The notes: a model not told the origin generated them from the letters alone. A stretch of DNA of 64,000 nt from Tsuneonella troitsensis (GCF_001441535.1 NZ_LMAU01000003.1:124001-188000); one strand, 5' to 3'. Positions 16,797-26,031 are shown, counted from the stretch's first letter. Made by a program: numbers and translations.

Positions 16797-17593
16797 GCCA
16801 TTCTCCCAAACCGCGGCGGGCGCCGCTCCCGGAATGCCGCGAGGCCTTCCGCGTAATCGGCGGTGCGCGCCAACGCGCCCTGGGTTCTCGCCTCCTCGAC
16901 CAGCACCTCGGCAAGGTCCATTTCCAGGCTGCGCCTGACGAGCGCCTTTTGAGCGCAGAGCGCGGCCTGGGGACCGTCCGCGATGCGACGCGCCAGGTCC
17001 CGCGCCGCCGCGGCGAGCACCGAGTCCGGGGCGAGGCGGTCGGCCAGGCCCAGCCGGTGCGCCTGGGCCCCGTCGATCACATCGCCGGTGTAGATCATCT
17101 CCAGGACCCGCCCAGCCGACATCCTGCGGGGCAGGAAGTAATGGCCGCCGCTGTCGAGGGCCGCGCCGAGCCGCGCGAAAGGAGAGGAAAATCGCGCGCC
17201 CTCGGCGGCGTAGACGATGTCGCAGGCCAGGGACAGGCCGAGGCCGATGCCCATCGCGGCGCCGTTCACGGCCGCTACGGTGGGTTTGGGGAAATGATAG
17301 AGGGCCTCGATTACGGGGTTGATCCTCGTCGACAGGAGGGCCTGGGCGTCTTCACCCTCCCTGGCCTCGGATAGGTCCCGTCCCGCGCAGAACGCGCGTC
17401 CCGCGCCTGTGAGCAGCAGGCAGCGGACGGCATCGTCACGGGCGGAGCGTTCCAATAGTGCTCCGATCTCGTCGAGGTCGCCCATCGTCAGGGCGTTCAT
17501 CTTGTCGGGCTTGTTGAGGCGCACGGTCAGGACATCGTCCTCGATGCGGCTGTCGATCACCGGCGCCGCCGGGCCGTCCTCAGGCGGGGACAT
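16793..17593 (-). CDS. Enoyl-CoA hydratase/isomerase family protein (PaaG-like)
   Basis: 266 residues from ATG 17591-17593 (MSPPEDGPAAPVIDSRIEDD); the longer upstream frame runs inside the ligase gene. Crotonase features: FCAGRDLSEA, PTVAAVNGAAMGIGLGLSLA, FSSPFARLGAALDSGGHYFL. The first catalytic Glu position is replaced (ARLGAALDSGG), as in PaaG/isomerase-type members, so isomerisation or ring-opening chemistry is possible rather than simple hydration. It overlaps the ligase stop by 14 bp and the next hydratase by 4 bp. Confidence 0.88.
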   Translation of the reverse strand: MSPPEDGPAAPVIDSRIEDDVLTVRLNKPDKMNALTMGDLDEIGALLERSARDDAVRCLLLTGAGRAFCAGRDLSEAREGEDAQALLSTRINPVIEALYHFPKPTVAAVNGAAMGIGLGLSLACDIVYAAEGARFSSPFARLGAALDSGGHYFLPRRMSAGRVLEMIYTGDVIDGAQAHRLGLADRLAPDSVLAAAARDLARRIADGPQAALCAQKALVRRSLEMDLAEVLVEEARTQGALARTADYAEGLAAFRERRPPRFGRMA

Positions 17594-19235
17594 CCGACTC
17601 ACCCTTCGCGAACAGGGTTCTGATGGCCTGGCGCGAGAGCTTTGCGTTCTCGGTCTTGGGCAGGACCTCCAGGATCTCAAGCCGCTTGGGCATTTCCATC
17701 GGCGACAACTTGCCGTCCAGGAACGCCTGCAGTTCGGGCAGGGAGAGCTCCGCGCCCGGCCGCAGCGCAACGACGCACAACACCGTCTCGCCGCGATAGT
17801 CGTCCGGAACGCCCACCGCCACGGTCTCGGAGACGGAGGGGTGCTCGAGCACGGCGTCCTCGATCACGCGTGGATAGACGTTGTAGCCGCTGCAGATGAT
17901 CACGTCCTTCAGCCGGTCGACCACATAGAGCACGCCGTCCGCGCTCAACGAGCCGATGTCGCCGCTGCGAAAGAAGCCGTCGGGGGTCAGTTCGGCGGAC
18001 GTCAAAGGCCGGTTCCAGTAGCTGGCGATCACGTTCGCGCCGCTGAAGCAGACCTCGCCTTGCTCGCCGGGCGCCGCACGCGCCGCGGGATCGGCCAGGG
18101 AGCGGATTTCTATGGGCGTCTCGGCCATCGGAACGCCGGTGGCGCCCTCGTGGCCCTCGAGCCTGACATTCGGCATCGCAACGCCGCTGCCCGTCGTTTC
18201 GGTCATGGCGTAGCCCTGCTGTGGCCATAGCCCCGTGGCGTCATGAAAGCGCCGGGCGAGTTCTACAGGCACCGGCGCACCGCCCACCAGCACGTGGATG
18301 ATGCCGCTCCAGTCCAGTTCGCGAGCTTCGGACTCGGCCAGGATCGCGCTCAGCATCGTGGGAATGGCCGTCAGGATGGTGACGCGGCCGGCGCGCACCA
18401 GCTCAAGCAGCTCACTGGGGGAGAAGCGCTCGGTCAATATCGCCTCTCCGCCGACGATGGTCGGCTCGACGATATAGTTCACCAGGCCGGTGATGTGGGA
18501 GAACGGGGCGGCCGCGTACCAGGCCTCCCTGCCGTCCTCGATCCGATGCAGCCAATTGCGGATCTGATGCGCGGCGCTCCAGATGTTTGCGTGGCTCAGC
18601 ATCGCGCCTTTCGGCGCTCCCGTGGTGCCGCCCGTATACTGGATCATGGCCAGGGCATCGACCGCCGGGGCCGCGGGCTCGCTCGCCGGTGCGCCGTCGA
18701 GCAGCGTCGCGAGGGCGACCTCGCTCCCCTCTGTCGCCGCCGGTTGAAGGTCCGCCAGGTCGGCGGCGTCGGCGCGGCAGACGATCAGCCGGGCGCCGGT
18801 CTCGGCCGCCAGTTCCCTCCCCTTGGCGAGCGACGGCTCGTCGTCGCCGATAACCACCCAGTCCACCGCCGCGTCGGAGGCGATCAGCTTGAGCTGGCGC
18901 AGGGAGTAGAGCGGGTTCATGCCCACCCCCGCCGCACCGATCCGCCACAGCGCGAAGCACATCAGGGCGTAGTGAGGCGTGTTGGACATGCACAGGGCAA
19001 CGCGGCTTTCCGCCTTCACCCCCAGCCGCAGCAGCCCTTCAGAAATGCGGCGGGTCAGCGCGGCTGTCTGCGCATACGTCCAGGTATGTTTTTTGAACGA
19101 CAGGTGCGGCCGGTCCGCAAACCTGTCGGCGGCATCGGCGAGCAGTCCGGCGAGAGGGCGCGGCTCGGGGATCGTCCGCTGGAACTCCGCGAGCCCCGTG
19201 AAACGTCCGGATGGGTGCTTGTTATGATCTTGCAT
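17580..19235 (-). CDS. AMP-dependent acyl/aryl-CoA ligase (1 of 3)
   Basis: 551 residues, ANL superfamily: activates a carboxylic acid to its CoA thioester with ATP. The P-loop-like A3 motif is MIQYTGGTTGAPKGAMLSH; other core motifs are GYAMTETTGSG, SGDIGSLSADGVLYVVDRLK and the C-terminal lysine region PKTENAKLSRQAIR. A strong AGGAGG precedes the ATG. It heads a leftward operon with two crotonase-family enzymes. The substrate cannot be deduced; similar proteins act on medium-chain or aryl-alkanoic acids. Confidence 0.92.
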   Translation of the reverse strand: MQDHNKHPSGRFTGLAEFQRTIPEPRPLAGLLADAADRFADRPHLSFKKHTWTYAQTAALTRRISEGLLRLGVKAESRVALCMSNTPHYALMCFALWRIGAAGVGMNPLYSLRQLKLIASDAAVDWVVIGDDEPSLAKGRELAAETGARLIVCRADAADLADLQPAATEGSEVALATLLDGAPASEPAAPAVDALAMIQYTGGTTGAPKGAMLSHANIWSAAHQIRNWLHRIEDGREAWYAAAPFSHITGLVNYIVEPTIVGGEAILTERFSPSELLELVRAGRVTILTAIPTMLSAILAESEARELDWSGIIHVLVGGAPVPVELARRFHDATGLWPQQGYAMTETTGSGVAMPNVRLEGHEGATGVPMAETPIEIRSLADPAARAAPGEQGEVCFSGANVIASYWNRPLTSAELTPDGFFRSGDIGSLSADGVLYVVDRLKDVIICSGYNVYPRVIEDAVLEHPSVSETVAVGVPDDYRGETVLCVVALRPGAELSLPELQAFLDGKLSPMEMPKRLEILEVLPKTENAKLSRQAIRTLFAKGESDVPA

Positions 19236-19315
19236 GTGCGCCTCCTGGCTCCGCGGCCATGACAGTCATTGTTAGGTCGGGCGACGTGTGGTCCGCGCTG
19301 CGGCGGGGCCGGCGC

Positions 19316-19603
19316 TTAGGAGATCTTGCCGAGGAGGGGGCGCCATGGCCGGACCTCCACCCGCTCGAACAGGCCGGCTTGGACGTAAGGGTCGCCATCG
19401 ACGAAGGCCTGCGCCGCTTCCAGGCTGTCGACTTCCACGATCAGCAGGGACCCCGTCATGGCGCCGTCCTCATCCAGGAAGGGCCCGCCGAGCTTCAGTA
19501 TGTCCAGGTTGCGGCGGGCATAGGCCAGATGCGCTTCGCGATGTTCGAGCCGCAGCTCCTGCGCATTGCGCTTATCGATGCAGACTGCGGCGTATGTGGT
19601 CAT
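19316..19603 (-). CDS. YciI-like (YCII domain) protein
   Basis: 95 residues, ferredoxin-like alpha/beta fold of the YCII family, related to muconolactone isomerase. Seen: MTTYAAVCIDKRNAQELRLE, the conserved HLAYARRNLDILKLGGPF with a His-containing first helix, GSLLIVEVDSLEAAQAFVDG-DPYVQAGLF. Good RBS (AGGAGGA). It lies between the CoA-ligase operon and iorAB in the same orientation. A small catalytic or accessory role in the ring-cleavage or CoA pathway is inferred. Confidence 0.85.
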   Translation of the reverse strand: MTTYAAVCIDKRNAQELRLEHREAHLAYARRNLDILKLGGPFLDEDGAMTGSLLIVEVDSLEAAQAFVDGDPYVQAGLFERVEVRPWRPLLGKIS

Positions 19604-19637
19604 CCGATCCTCCTGACAACTCCAAGGGCAATCTATC

Positions 19638-19711
19638 GGCTTTCAACACCCCAGCAACAGAAATTCAACACCCCAGCAACAGAAAACAGACTGGTGCGTA
19701 TGTTGAAAGCC
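19638..19711. repeat. 22-bp tandem repeat inside a 10-bp inverted repeat
   Basis: Two perfect adjacent copies of a 22-bp unit (19642-19663 and 19664-19685, containing CAACACCCCAGCAACAG) lie inside an inverted repeat GGCTTTCAAC (19638-19647) / GTTGAAAGCC (19702-19711). The structure fills the gap between iorAB (upstream in transcription) and the yciI gene, so it could attenuate or stabilise the transcript. Confidence 0.75.
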
Positions 19712-19733
19712 GCCAGCGCGAGCGGTCCGCGGC

Positions 19734-22700
19734 TCACTCCGCCGCCAGGAGATGGGGCTGGTCGATGCGGGCCAGGATCTGGGCCCGCAGTCGTTCGGCC
19801 TCCGCGACTCGGCCCTCCTTGATATGGCCGTAGCCGTAGATTTCGGAGGGCAGCGCCGCCAGTTCCACCGCCTGGGGCAGCGTCGCCGGGCTCAGGCTTC
19901 GCAAGACCCGCTCCAGATCCTGTCGATAGGTCTGAATCAGGCGCCGCTCCATGCGGCGTTCGTGGGTGCGGCCGAAGGGATCGAAGGGCGTTCCGCGCAG
20001 CGGCTTGAGGCGGGCCAGCACACGGAAGGCCGTCATCATCCATGGGCCGAACGTCAGCTTCCGGGGAAGTCCATCGTCGGGGTTGCGGGGCGCCACCATG
20101 GGCGGCGACAGGTGGAAGGTGAGCTTGAGGTCGCCTTCAAACTGAGCCTTGAGCTTCCGGGCGAACTCACCGTCGGTATAGAGGCGGGCCACCTCATACT
20201 CGTCCTTGTAGGCCATCAGCTTGAACAGGTTGCGCGCAACCGCCGTGCTCAGCGCCTCGCTTCCCGGCGCCAGCATCTGTTCGGCGTCGCGGACCTTGGC
20301 GACGAAATCCCGGTAGCTGTCGGCATAGGTCGGGCTCTGGTAGCCGACGAGGAACCCGGCGCGCCGCTCGATCAATTCGTCCAGGTTGGCGGGCGCAAGG
20401 GGATCGGGGCCCGGTTGAGCCGCGGTCTCCGGCGCAACGAGCTCGGCCACGGCGTCGGGGTCGAACACGGCCCAGCGCCCAAGGTTGAAGGCCAGGAGGT
20501 TCTGCTCGACGGCCACCCCGTTCAGGCGCACGGCCCTTTCGATCGAATCGCGGCTCACGGGCAGCAGGCCCATCTGACAGGCGGCGCCGACAATGATCAT
20601 GTTCGTGGCGATGGAGTCGCCGATCAGCCGTTCCGCGATCTCGGTGGCGGGTAGAAACAGGGCGCGCGAGGGGCTCAGGAGCGCCTGCAGCTTGCGCGCG
20701 GTCTGGCTCTCCTGGAAGTCGATGGAGCGCTGGAAGGTGAAGGCGGCGGTCGGCGTGACGTCGCTGTTGACGACCCCGGCGGTGACGCCGGGCCGCACCA
20801 TCCCCGCCGCCTCGGCGCCGCCGGCCGTGATCATGTCGCAGGCCAGGAGCAGGTCGGCGGACGCCGTGTCCACCCGGGCCGCATATACTTCATCGACGTT
20901 GGGAGCGATCTTCAGGTGGCTGAGGACGGCTCCGTTCTTCTGCGACAGCCCCGTGATGTCGACGATCGAGCAGCCCATGCCATCCAGGTGCGCGGCCATG
21001 CCGAGCACCGCGCCCACGGTGATGACGCCCGTGCCGCCGATCCCCGTGATCAGGATCGAGCTGGCGCCGACGGCCTGGCCCGGCTCGGGGAGCGAAGGTA
21101 TGGAGACCCCGCCCGGCGTCTGGGTGCGCGCGCGGGGCTGGCCGCCCTCCACGGTGACGAACGACGGGCAAAAGCCGTTTACGCAGCTGAAGTCCTTGTT
21201 GCAGGAGGACTGGTCGATCTTGCGCTTGCGGCCGAACTCCGTCTCGAGGGGCTGTACACTGACGCAGTTGGACTTGACGCTGCAGTCGCCACACCCTTCG
21301 CAGACCAGGTCGTTGATGAAGACGCGCTTGGGCGGGTCCGGGAATTCGCCCCGCTTGCGCCGGCGCCGCTTCTCGGCCGCGCATACCTGGTCATAGATGA
21401 TGACCGTCACGCCGTTGATCTCCCGAAGCTCCTTTTGCACGGCGTCGAGGCGGTCGCGGCCCAGCAGCGGGATGTCCCCGAGCTGCGCCGAGAGCTCCGA
21501 ATAGCGCCCGGGATCGTCGGCGACGATCACCAGGCGGGCCACGCCCTCGGCGCGCAGTTCGTGGGCGATCTGCAGGGGAGTGAGCGTGCCCTCCACCGGC
21601 TGGCCGCCGGTCATCGCCACCGCGTCGTTGTAGAGCAACTTGTAGGTGATGTTCACGCCGGCTGCGATCGCCGCGCGTATCGCGAGGATGCCGGAATGGA
21701 AGTAGGTGCCGTCGCCGAGGTTCTGGAAAACGTGGGTCGTTTCGCTGAACGGCGCCGCGCCGATCCAGTTGGCGCCCTCTCCACCCATCTGGACTGGCCA
21801 GGCGTGCTTGCGGTGGGGCATCAGCGCGGCCATCACGTGGCAGCCGATGCCGGAAAGGCCGACGCTGCCTTCGGGCACCACCGTCGAGGTGTTGTGCGGG
21901 CAGCCGGAGCAGAAGAAGGGCGCTCGCGTATGGTCCGTGAGGGCTGCAGGCGCCGCGTCGGAGCGCCGTGAGCGCGCGGCCTCGAATCCCGCCCGCGCCT
22001 CTTCGTCCGCAAGGCCGAGCGCTTCAAGCCGTTCGGCGATCGCGGGCAGGACGGCGCCGGGCGACAGCTCGCCGTGGCTGGGCAGGAAGGCCCCCCCCTG
22101 GGGCGTGGTCTTGCCCGACACCGCCGGCCGCCGGTCAGCCGGCATATGGTAGAGCGCTTCCTTCACCTGGGGCTCGATGAAGGCGCGCTTCTCCTCGATC
22201 ACGAGGATCTCGCGACACCCCGCGGCGAAGGCCCGCACCGTGTCGCCAGCGACCGGCCAGGTCATGCCCAGCTTGAGCAGGCGGACACCCAGCTTCCGCG
22301 CCCGCCGTTCATCGATGCCCGCGGCCGCCAGGGCCTCGCGCACGTCGAGGTAGGCTTTTCCGGCCGTGATGATGCCAAGGCCACCGTCCGGCGCGTCAAA
22401 CACCACCTTGTCGATGTGGTTGGCGCGTGCGTAGGCTTGGGCGGCGGGCAACCGGAACTGGACCGTGCGACGCTCCATGCCGAGCTGCGACTCGCCCTTG
22501 ATTATATTCAGCCCCTCGGGGGGCAGGGCGACGTCGTTTGGCGCGTAGAAGTTTCTCGCCGCCATCTCGAGGCGGGCGCTCATCGTCGCGTCGGCTGTGT
22601 CGTTGACGCATTTGAAGCCGACCCACAGGCCCGAATAGCGGGACAGGGCGTAGCCGAACGCGCCGAACTCCAGGAACTCCTCGACGTTGGCGGGGTACAG

Positions 22701-23207
22701 AACCGGAATCAGGGCCGCGGCCAGCGCCTGTTCGGACTGGTGGGCGGTCGTGGAAGATTTGGCGGCGTGGTCGTCGCCGGCGAAGACCAGAACGCCGCCG
22801 TGGGCCGAGGTTCCGGCCAGGTTGCCGTGCTTCAGGGCGTCTCCGGCGCGATCGACGCCAGGACCCTTGCCGTACCATGCGGAAAAGACGCCATCGTACT
22901 TCGCCCCCTCAAAGAAGGCGAGTTGCTGGGCGCCGTAGACCGCCGTGGCCGCGAGTTCTTCGTTCACGCCGGGTTGGAATACAATGTCGTGCTTCTTCAG
23001 GTGCTTGCGGCCTCGCCACATCGCCATGTCCAGCGTGCCGAGGGGGGAGCCGCGGTAGCCGGAAATGAACCCCGCTGTGTTCAGCCCCGCGGCGGCGTCG
23101 GCCCGCTTCTGAGCCAGCAGCACGCGCGTAAGGGCCTGCGTGCCGGAGATGAAAACGCGCCCTTCGTCCAGTTCGTACTTGTCTTCTAGAGTGACGTTCT
23201 GCAGCAT
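19734..23207 (-). CDS. iorAB: Fused indolepyruvate:ferredoxin oxidoreductase (IorA-IorB)
   Basis: 1157 residues, the long single-chain form of 2-ketoacid:ferredoxin oxidoreductase that oxidatively decarboxylates aryl pyruvates to aryl-acetyl-CoA. N-terminal pyrimidine-binding region (GFISGYRGSPLGTLDMAMWR; GKGPGVDRAGDALKHGNLAG), TPP region (GDGTYFHSG; YNDAVAMTGGQP), cysteine clusters for Fe-S centres (CSGCPHN; VCEGCGDCSVKSNC; CNKDFSCVNGFC) and a gamma-type domain (LITGIGGTGVITVGAVLGMA). It starts 36 bp from a TetR-type operator. Such enzymes are O2-sensitive in archaea, but fused forms occur in aerobes. The acid substrate in this pathway is unknown. Confidence 0.93.
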   Translation of the reverse strand: MLQNVTLEDKYELDEGRVFISGTQALTRVLLAQKRADAAAGLNTAGFISGYRGSPLGTLDMAMWRGRKHLKKHDIVFQPGVNEELAATAVYGAQQLAFFEGAKYDGVFSAWYGKGPGVDRAGDALKHGNLAGTSAHGGVLVFAGDDHAAKSSTTAHQSEQALAAALIPVLYPANVEEFLEFGAFGYALSRYSGLWVGFKCVNDTADATMSARLEMAARNFYAPNDVALPPEGLNIIKGESQLGMERRTVQFRLPAAQAYARANHIDKVVFDAPDGGLGIITAGKAYLDVREALAAAGIDERRARKLGVRLLKLGMTWPVAGDTVRAFAAGCREILVIEEKRAFIEPQVKEALYHMPADRRPAVSGKTTPQGGAFLPSHGELSPGAVLPAIAERLEALGLADEEARAGFEAARSRRSDAAPAALTDHTRAPFFCSGCPHNTSTVVPEGSVGLSGIGCHVMAALMPHRKHAWPVQMGGEGANWIGAAPFSETTHVFQNLGDGTYFHSGILAIRAAIAAGVNITYKLLYNDAVAMTGGQPVEGTLTPLQIAHELRAEGVARLVIVADDPGRYSELSAQLGDIPLLGRDRLDAVQKELREINGVTVIIYDQVCAAEKRRRRKRGEFPDPPKRVFINDLVCEGCGDCSVKSNCVSVQPLETEFGRKRKIDQSSCNKDFSCVNGFCPSFVTVEGGQPRARTQTPGGVSIPSLPEPGQAVGASSILITGIGGTGVITVGAVLGMAAHLDGMGCSIVDITGLSQKNGAVLSHLKIAPNVDEVYAARVDTASADLLLACDMITAGGAEAAGMVRPGVTAGVVNSDVTPTAAFTFQRSIDFQESQTARKLQALLSPSRALFLPATEIAERLIGDSIATNMIIVGAACQMGLLPVSRDSIERAVRLNGVAVEQNLLAFNLGRWAVFDPDAVAELVAPETAAQPGPDPLAPANLDELIERRAGFLVGYQSPTYADSYRDFVAKVRDAEQMLAPGSEALSTAVARNLFKLMAYKDEYEVARLYTDGEFARKLKAQFEGDLKLTFHLSPPMVAPRNPDDGLPRKLTFGPWMMTAFRVLARLKPLRGTPFDPFGRTHERRMERRLIQTYRQDLERVLRSLSPATLPQAVELAALPSEIYGYGHIKEGRVAEAERLRAQILARIDQPHLLAAE

Positions 23208-23242
23208 CGGAAAAGCCTTGTGACTGGGCGGAAAGACTCACC

Positions 23243-23256
23243 ATCCTCTACCGTAT
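23243..23256 (-). promoter_or_regulatory. TetR-type operator copy upstream of iorAB
   Basis: Minus strand ATACGGTAGAGGAT, extended to CATACGGTAGAGGATGG. It differs at one position from the 17-bp site before the ring-cleavage operon (26167-26183). It lies about 36 bp before the iorAB start. Confidence 0.65.
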
Positions 23257-23306
23257 GGTTTCGGCTTGGGTTGGCGGCGCCGGACGGAGAAGAGGATGGG
23301 TGCGGT

Positions 23307-23342
23307 CCTCGGAGAAAAATGTGGCCTCGGAGAAAAATGTGG
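23307..23342. repeat. 18-bp perfect tandem repeat between iorAB and tetR
   Basis: CCTCGGAGAAAAATGTGG occurs twice back to back (23307-23324, 23325-23342) in the divergent intergenic region. Purpose unknown; the A-rich core could be part of a regulatory element or a slippage duplication. Confidence 0.85.
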
Positions 23343-23427
23343 GATTTGCAGCTTCGACGAACCGGATGTGTGCTGGACGCACGGTCCGGTGTCCTTCTGA
23401 AACTAGGGCGCGGCCGCGCCCCGGTCA

Positions 23428-23441
23428 ATACGGTGCCGTAT
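23428..23441 (+). promoter_or_regulatory. TetR-type palindromic operator overlapping the tetR start codon
   Basis: ATACGG-TG-CCGTAT, a perfect 6-bp dyad with a 2-bp centre; its last two bases are the first two of the tetR ATG (23440). The position implies direct autorepression. The same dyad, with TC in the centre, precedes the TonB receptor gene. Confidence 0.75.
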
Positions 23442-24114
23442 GAAGGTAGGGCTTGAACCGCGCAAGCGGCTGGATCGGGATGACTGGGTGAAGGCCGCCC
23501 TCGAAGTGCTCGTCGATCAGAGTGTGGACAGCGTCGGGGTCGAGCCGCTGGCGCGCGCGCTGAACGTGAGCAAGGGCAGCTTCTATTGGCACTTCCAGGA
23601 TCGCGACGATCTGCTGCAGGCAGTCATGGACTATTGGCGGGATACCGCCACCCACAACGTGATCCGCTACGTTGAGGCCAAGGGTGAGGGGCCTCTGCAT
23701 AAGCTGCGTCTGCTAGCCAATATCGCCATCGACATGTCGCCTACGAACCCGCTCGCGCGGATGGAGGTGGCCATCCGCGCTTGGGGGCGTCGTGAGGTTC
23801 GTGTGCGGACAATGCTCACTCAATGCGACCGTGATCGGATGGCCTACCTGGCCAAGCTGTTTGCCGAGTGCGGCCTTTCCCAGGAAGAGGCGGAGGCGCG
23901 GGGCGCTTTGCTGTTCGGCTTCGCGGTCGGGGAGCGCAACATCTTCCGGCAGGAGGCAAAGCGCGCCCAACGCAGCCGCCTCGATCGCCTCCTGGAATTC
24001 CTGATCGACGAGCCGGTGGCCAAGAAGCCGCCTGCTCCGCCGCGCGAAGCGGCCGCCGCCGCGCGGGCCAAGCCGCGATCAGCCGCCAAGGCGGCGAAGG
24101 GCGGGCCCGGCTGA
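23440..24114 (+). CDS. TetR-family regulator of the catabolic island
   Basis: 224 residues. N-terminal TetR HTH at about 13-60 (DDWVKAALEVLVDQSVDSVG; ALARALNVSKGSFYWHFQDR), a ligand-binding helical domain, and an Ala/Lys/Pro-rich C-terminal tail (about 195-224) of low complexity. It is divergent from iorAB and its start codon is part of a perfect ATACGG/CCGTAT dyad, so it is very likely autoregulated. Copies of the same site near iorAB, the ring-cleavage operon and the TonB receptor suggest it controls the whole cluster, with an aromatic acid or its CoA ester as inducer (inference). Confidence 0.9.
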   Translation: MKVGLEPRKRLDRDDWVKAALEVLVDQSVDSVGVEPLARALNVSKGSFYWHFQDRDDLLQAVMDYWRDTATHNVIRYVEAKGEGPLHKLRLLANIAIDMSPTNPLARMEVAIRAWGRREVRVRTMLTQCDRDRMAYLAKLFAECGLSQEEAEARGALLFGFAVGERNIFRQEAKRAQRSRLDRLLEFLIDEPVAKKPPAPPREAAAAARAKPRSAAKAAKGGPG

Positions 24115-24178
24115 AGTCCGTCCGCCGCCCCGGCGGCCTGTGACGGGCAGTTCCAAGCCCACGTCGGCGCCGAAAACC

Positions 24179-24192
24179 ATACGCAGGCGGAT
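24179..24192 (+). promoter_or_regulatory. Weaker copy of the TetR-type operator upstream of CoA ligase
   Basis: ATACGCAGGCGGAT matches the 26168 site at 11 of 14 positions and lies 109 bp before the ligase ATG. A small CCGCCG-CCC-CGGCGG hairpin at about 24122-24136 sits between tetR and this site. Weak evidence. Confidence 0.35.
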
Positions 24193-24300
24193 TGTGTCGA
24201 GATTTGTGCTGGGCTAGATGTCGGCAGCCGGATCGGAAGGTGAGGCTGCGGCCATCCAGTCGCAGCATGACCGAGCGCCGCCCGGCGCAAGGAGCCGCAC

Positions 24301-26031
24301 ATGTCCGAAGCCATTGAACTCAGAGCCGCGTCGCCGGCCGCCGACCCTCGCGCCCTGTACGAAGCGGCGCCTTGGCGGGCGCACTATGGCGAGCGCGCCC
24401 GGCGGGGCGACCGGCTGCGGCCGTACGCCCTCTTCGACATGCTCCTTTGGGCGGCTCGGCATTTCGGCGAGCGCCCGCACCTCACCTTCCTGGACCATAC
24501 GATAACGTACTCGGAATCGTTGGAGCTGGCCGAAAGGCTCGCCGTCGGCTTGGCTGGCCTGGGCGTGGGGAAGGGGGACCGGGTCGGCTTTTGTATGACG
24601 AACCATCCCATCTACGGCGTGCTGCACTTCGCCCTTTGGCGTCTTGGCGCGGTGGGGGTGAGCATGAACCCACTCTATCCGGTGAACCGCCTCGCCGACC
24701 AGGCGGCCGATGCGGGGGTGAAGGTGATCCTCACCACCGACGATCCGGCCCAGGGTGACCAGTACCTGGTGCTCGGGGAGGTGGGGCCGCAGCGCCCGGC
24801 AATGGTGCTGGTGCGCCACGACGAAGGCGACATGCACATCGCGCCCCGGGTCTCGCAGGCCGCCGCGGCGGCGGGTGCGCTGCTGCTGTCCGACCTGCTC
24901 GTGTCCGACGGCGATCTTCCCGCCGTCACCATCGCGCCGGAGGAGGATCTGGCGGTTCTGGCCTACACCGGCGGCACCACCGGCACACCGAAGGGGGTGA
25001 TGCTCACCCATGCCAACCTGTCGATGAATTGCCAGCAGATGCACAGCTGGTATCCCCAGCTGACGGCAGGGGCGGAATCGATGTGCGTGGGCGCGCCGTT
25101 GACGCACATCGCCGGAATCAGCCCGACTCTGAACTTCATGACCCACATCGCGGGTGAGATCGTCATCCAGCCCCGGTTCGATCCGGCGGACCTTCTGAAA
25201 GGCGTGGATGGGGGGTGCACGAGCGTTCTGCTGCTGACCCCGACCATGCTGGTGGCGATGGGCGATCTGATGGACCGCCAGCCGGTCGACTGGACCCGCC
25301 TGAAGCTGGTGCAGTGCGGTGCCGCGCCGCTGACCCCCGAACTCAAGCGGCGCTTCGAGACCGCGACCGGACAGCAGGTGATCAACCTGTTCGGGATGAC
25401 GGAGACGTCCCCGGCCGTCGTGTACGGCCTGCCGAATGCACCGGGCGGCGACGTCGCCACGGGCTGCCCCCTGCCGCTCACCCGGGTGCAGGTGCGCGCC
25501 AAGGACGATCCGTCCAAGTGCGTACCCTTGGGCGAGGCCGGTGAACTGTGCTTCGCCGGGCCACAGGTCACCCGGGGTTACTGGAAGCGGGACGACGAGA
25601 ACGAGGCCTCGTTCGTGGACGGCCTCTTGCGGACCGGCGATGTCGGCTATGTCACCGAGGCCGGCCTCGTCCACGTCATCGACCGCCTGAAGGACGTGAT
25701 CATCGCGGGTGGCGCCAATGTCTATCCGGCGCAGGTGGAGAGTGTCCTGGCCGAGCATCCGGCTATCGCCGAAGCGGCGGTCATCGGCTCGCCGGATCCC
25801 TATCGCGGAGAAACCGTCAAGGCGATCGTCCGGCTGCGGCCCGGGCAGACGCTGACCCTGGAGCAGCTTCGCGCCGACCTTGCCGGCAAGCTCTCTCCCA
25901 TAGAGGCGCCGAAGATACTCGAAGTCATGGATGATCTGCCCAGGACGCCCAACATGAAGGTGTCCCGACAGGCCTTGCGGGAACGCGAGCTCGCCGCCGC
26001 CGCTGCGGGCAAGGTGAGCGACCGTGCCTGA
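24301..26031 (+). CDS. AMP-dependent acyl/aryl-CoA ligase (2 of 3)
   Basis: 576 residues of the ANL superfamily. Motifs: VLAYTGGTTGTPKGVMLTHA, INLFGMTETSPAVVYG, RTGDVGYVTEAGLVHVIDRL, KDVIIAGGANVYPAQVE and the C-terminal lysine segment RTPNMKVSRQALRE. Its RBS context (AAGGAGCCGCAC-ATG) closely resembles that of the dioxygenase beta gene. It resembles the ligase at 17580-19235 in layout, suggesting a related substrate class. First gene of the rightward arm, followed by a promoter-containing gap. Confidence 0.92.
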   Translation: MSEAIELRAASPAADPRALYEAAPWRAHYGERARRGDRLRPYALFDMLLWAARHFGERPHLTFLDHTITYSESLELAERLAVGLAGLGVGKGDRVGFCMTNHPIYGVLHFALWRLGAVGVSMNPLYPVNRLADQAADAGVKVILTTDDPAQGDQYLVLGEVGPQRPAMVLVRHDEGDMHIAPRVSQAAAAAGALLLSDLLVSDGDLPAVTIAPEEDLAVLAYTGGTTGTPKGVMLTHANLSMNCQQMHSWYPQLTAGAESMCVGAPLTHIAGISPTLNFMTHIAGEIVIQPRFDPADLLKGVDGGCTSVLLLTPTMLVAMGDLMDRQPVDWTRLKLVQCGAAPLTPELKRRFETATGQQVINLFGMTETSPAVVYGLPNAPGGDVATGCPLPLTRVQVRAKDDPSKCVPLGEAGELCFAGPQVTRGYWKRDDENEASFVDGLLRTGDVGYVTEAGLVHVIDRLKDVIIAGGANVYPAQVESVLAEHPAIAEAAVIGSPDPYRGETVKAIVRLRPGQTLTLEQLRADLAGKLSPIEAPKILEVMDDLPRTPNMKVSRQALRERELAAAAAGKVSDRA

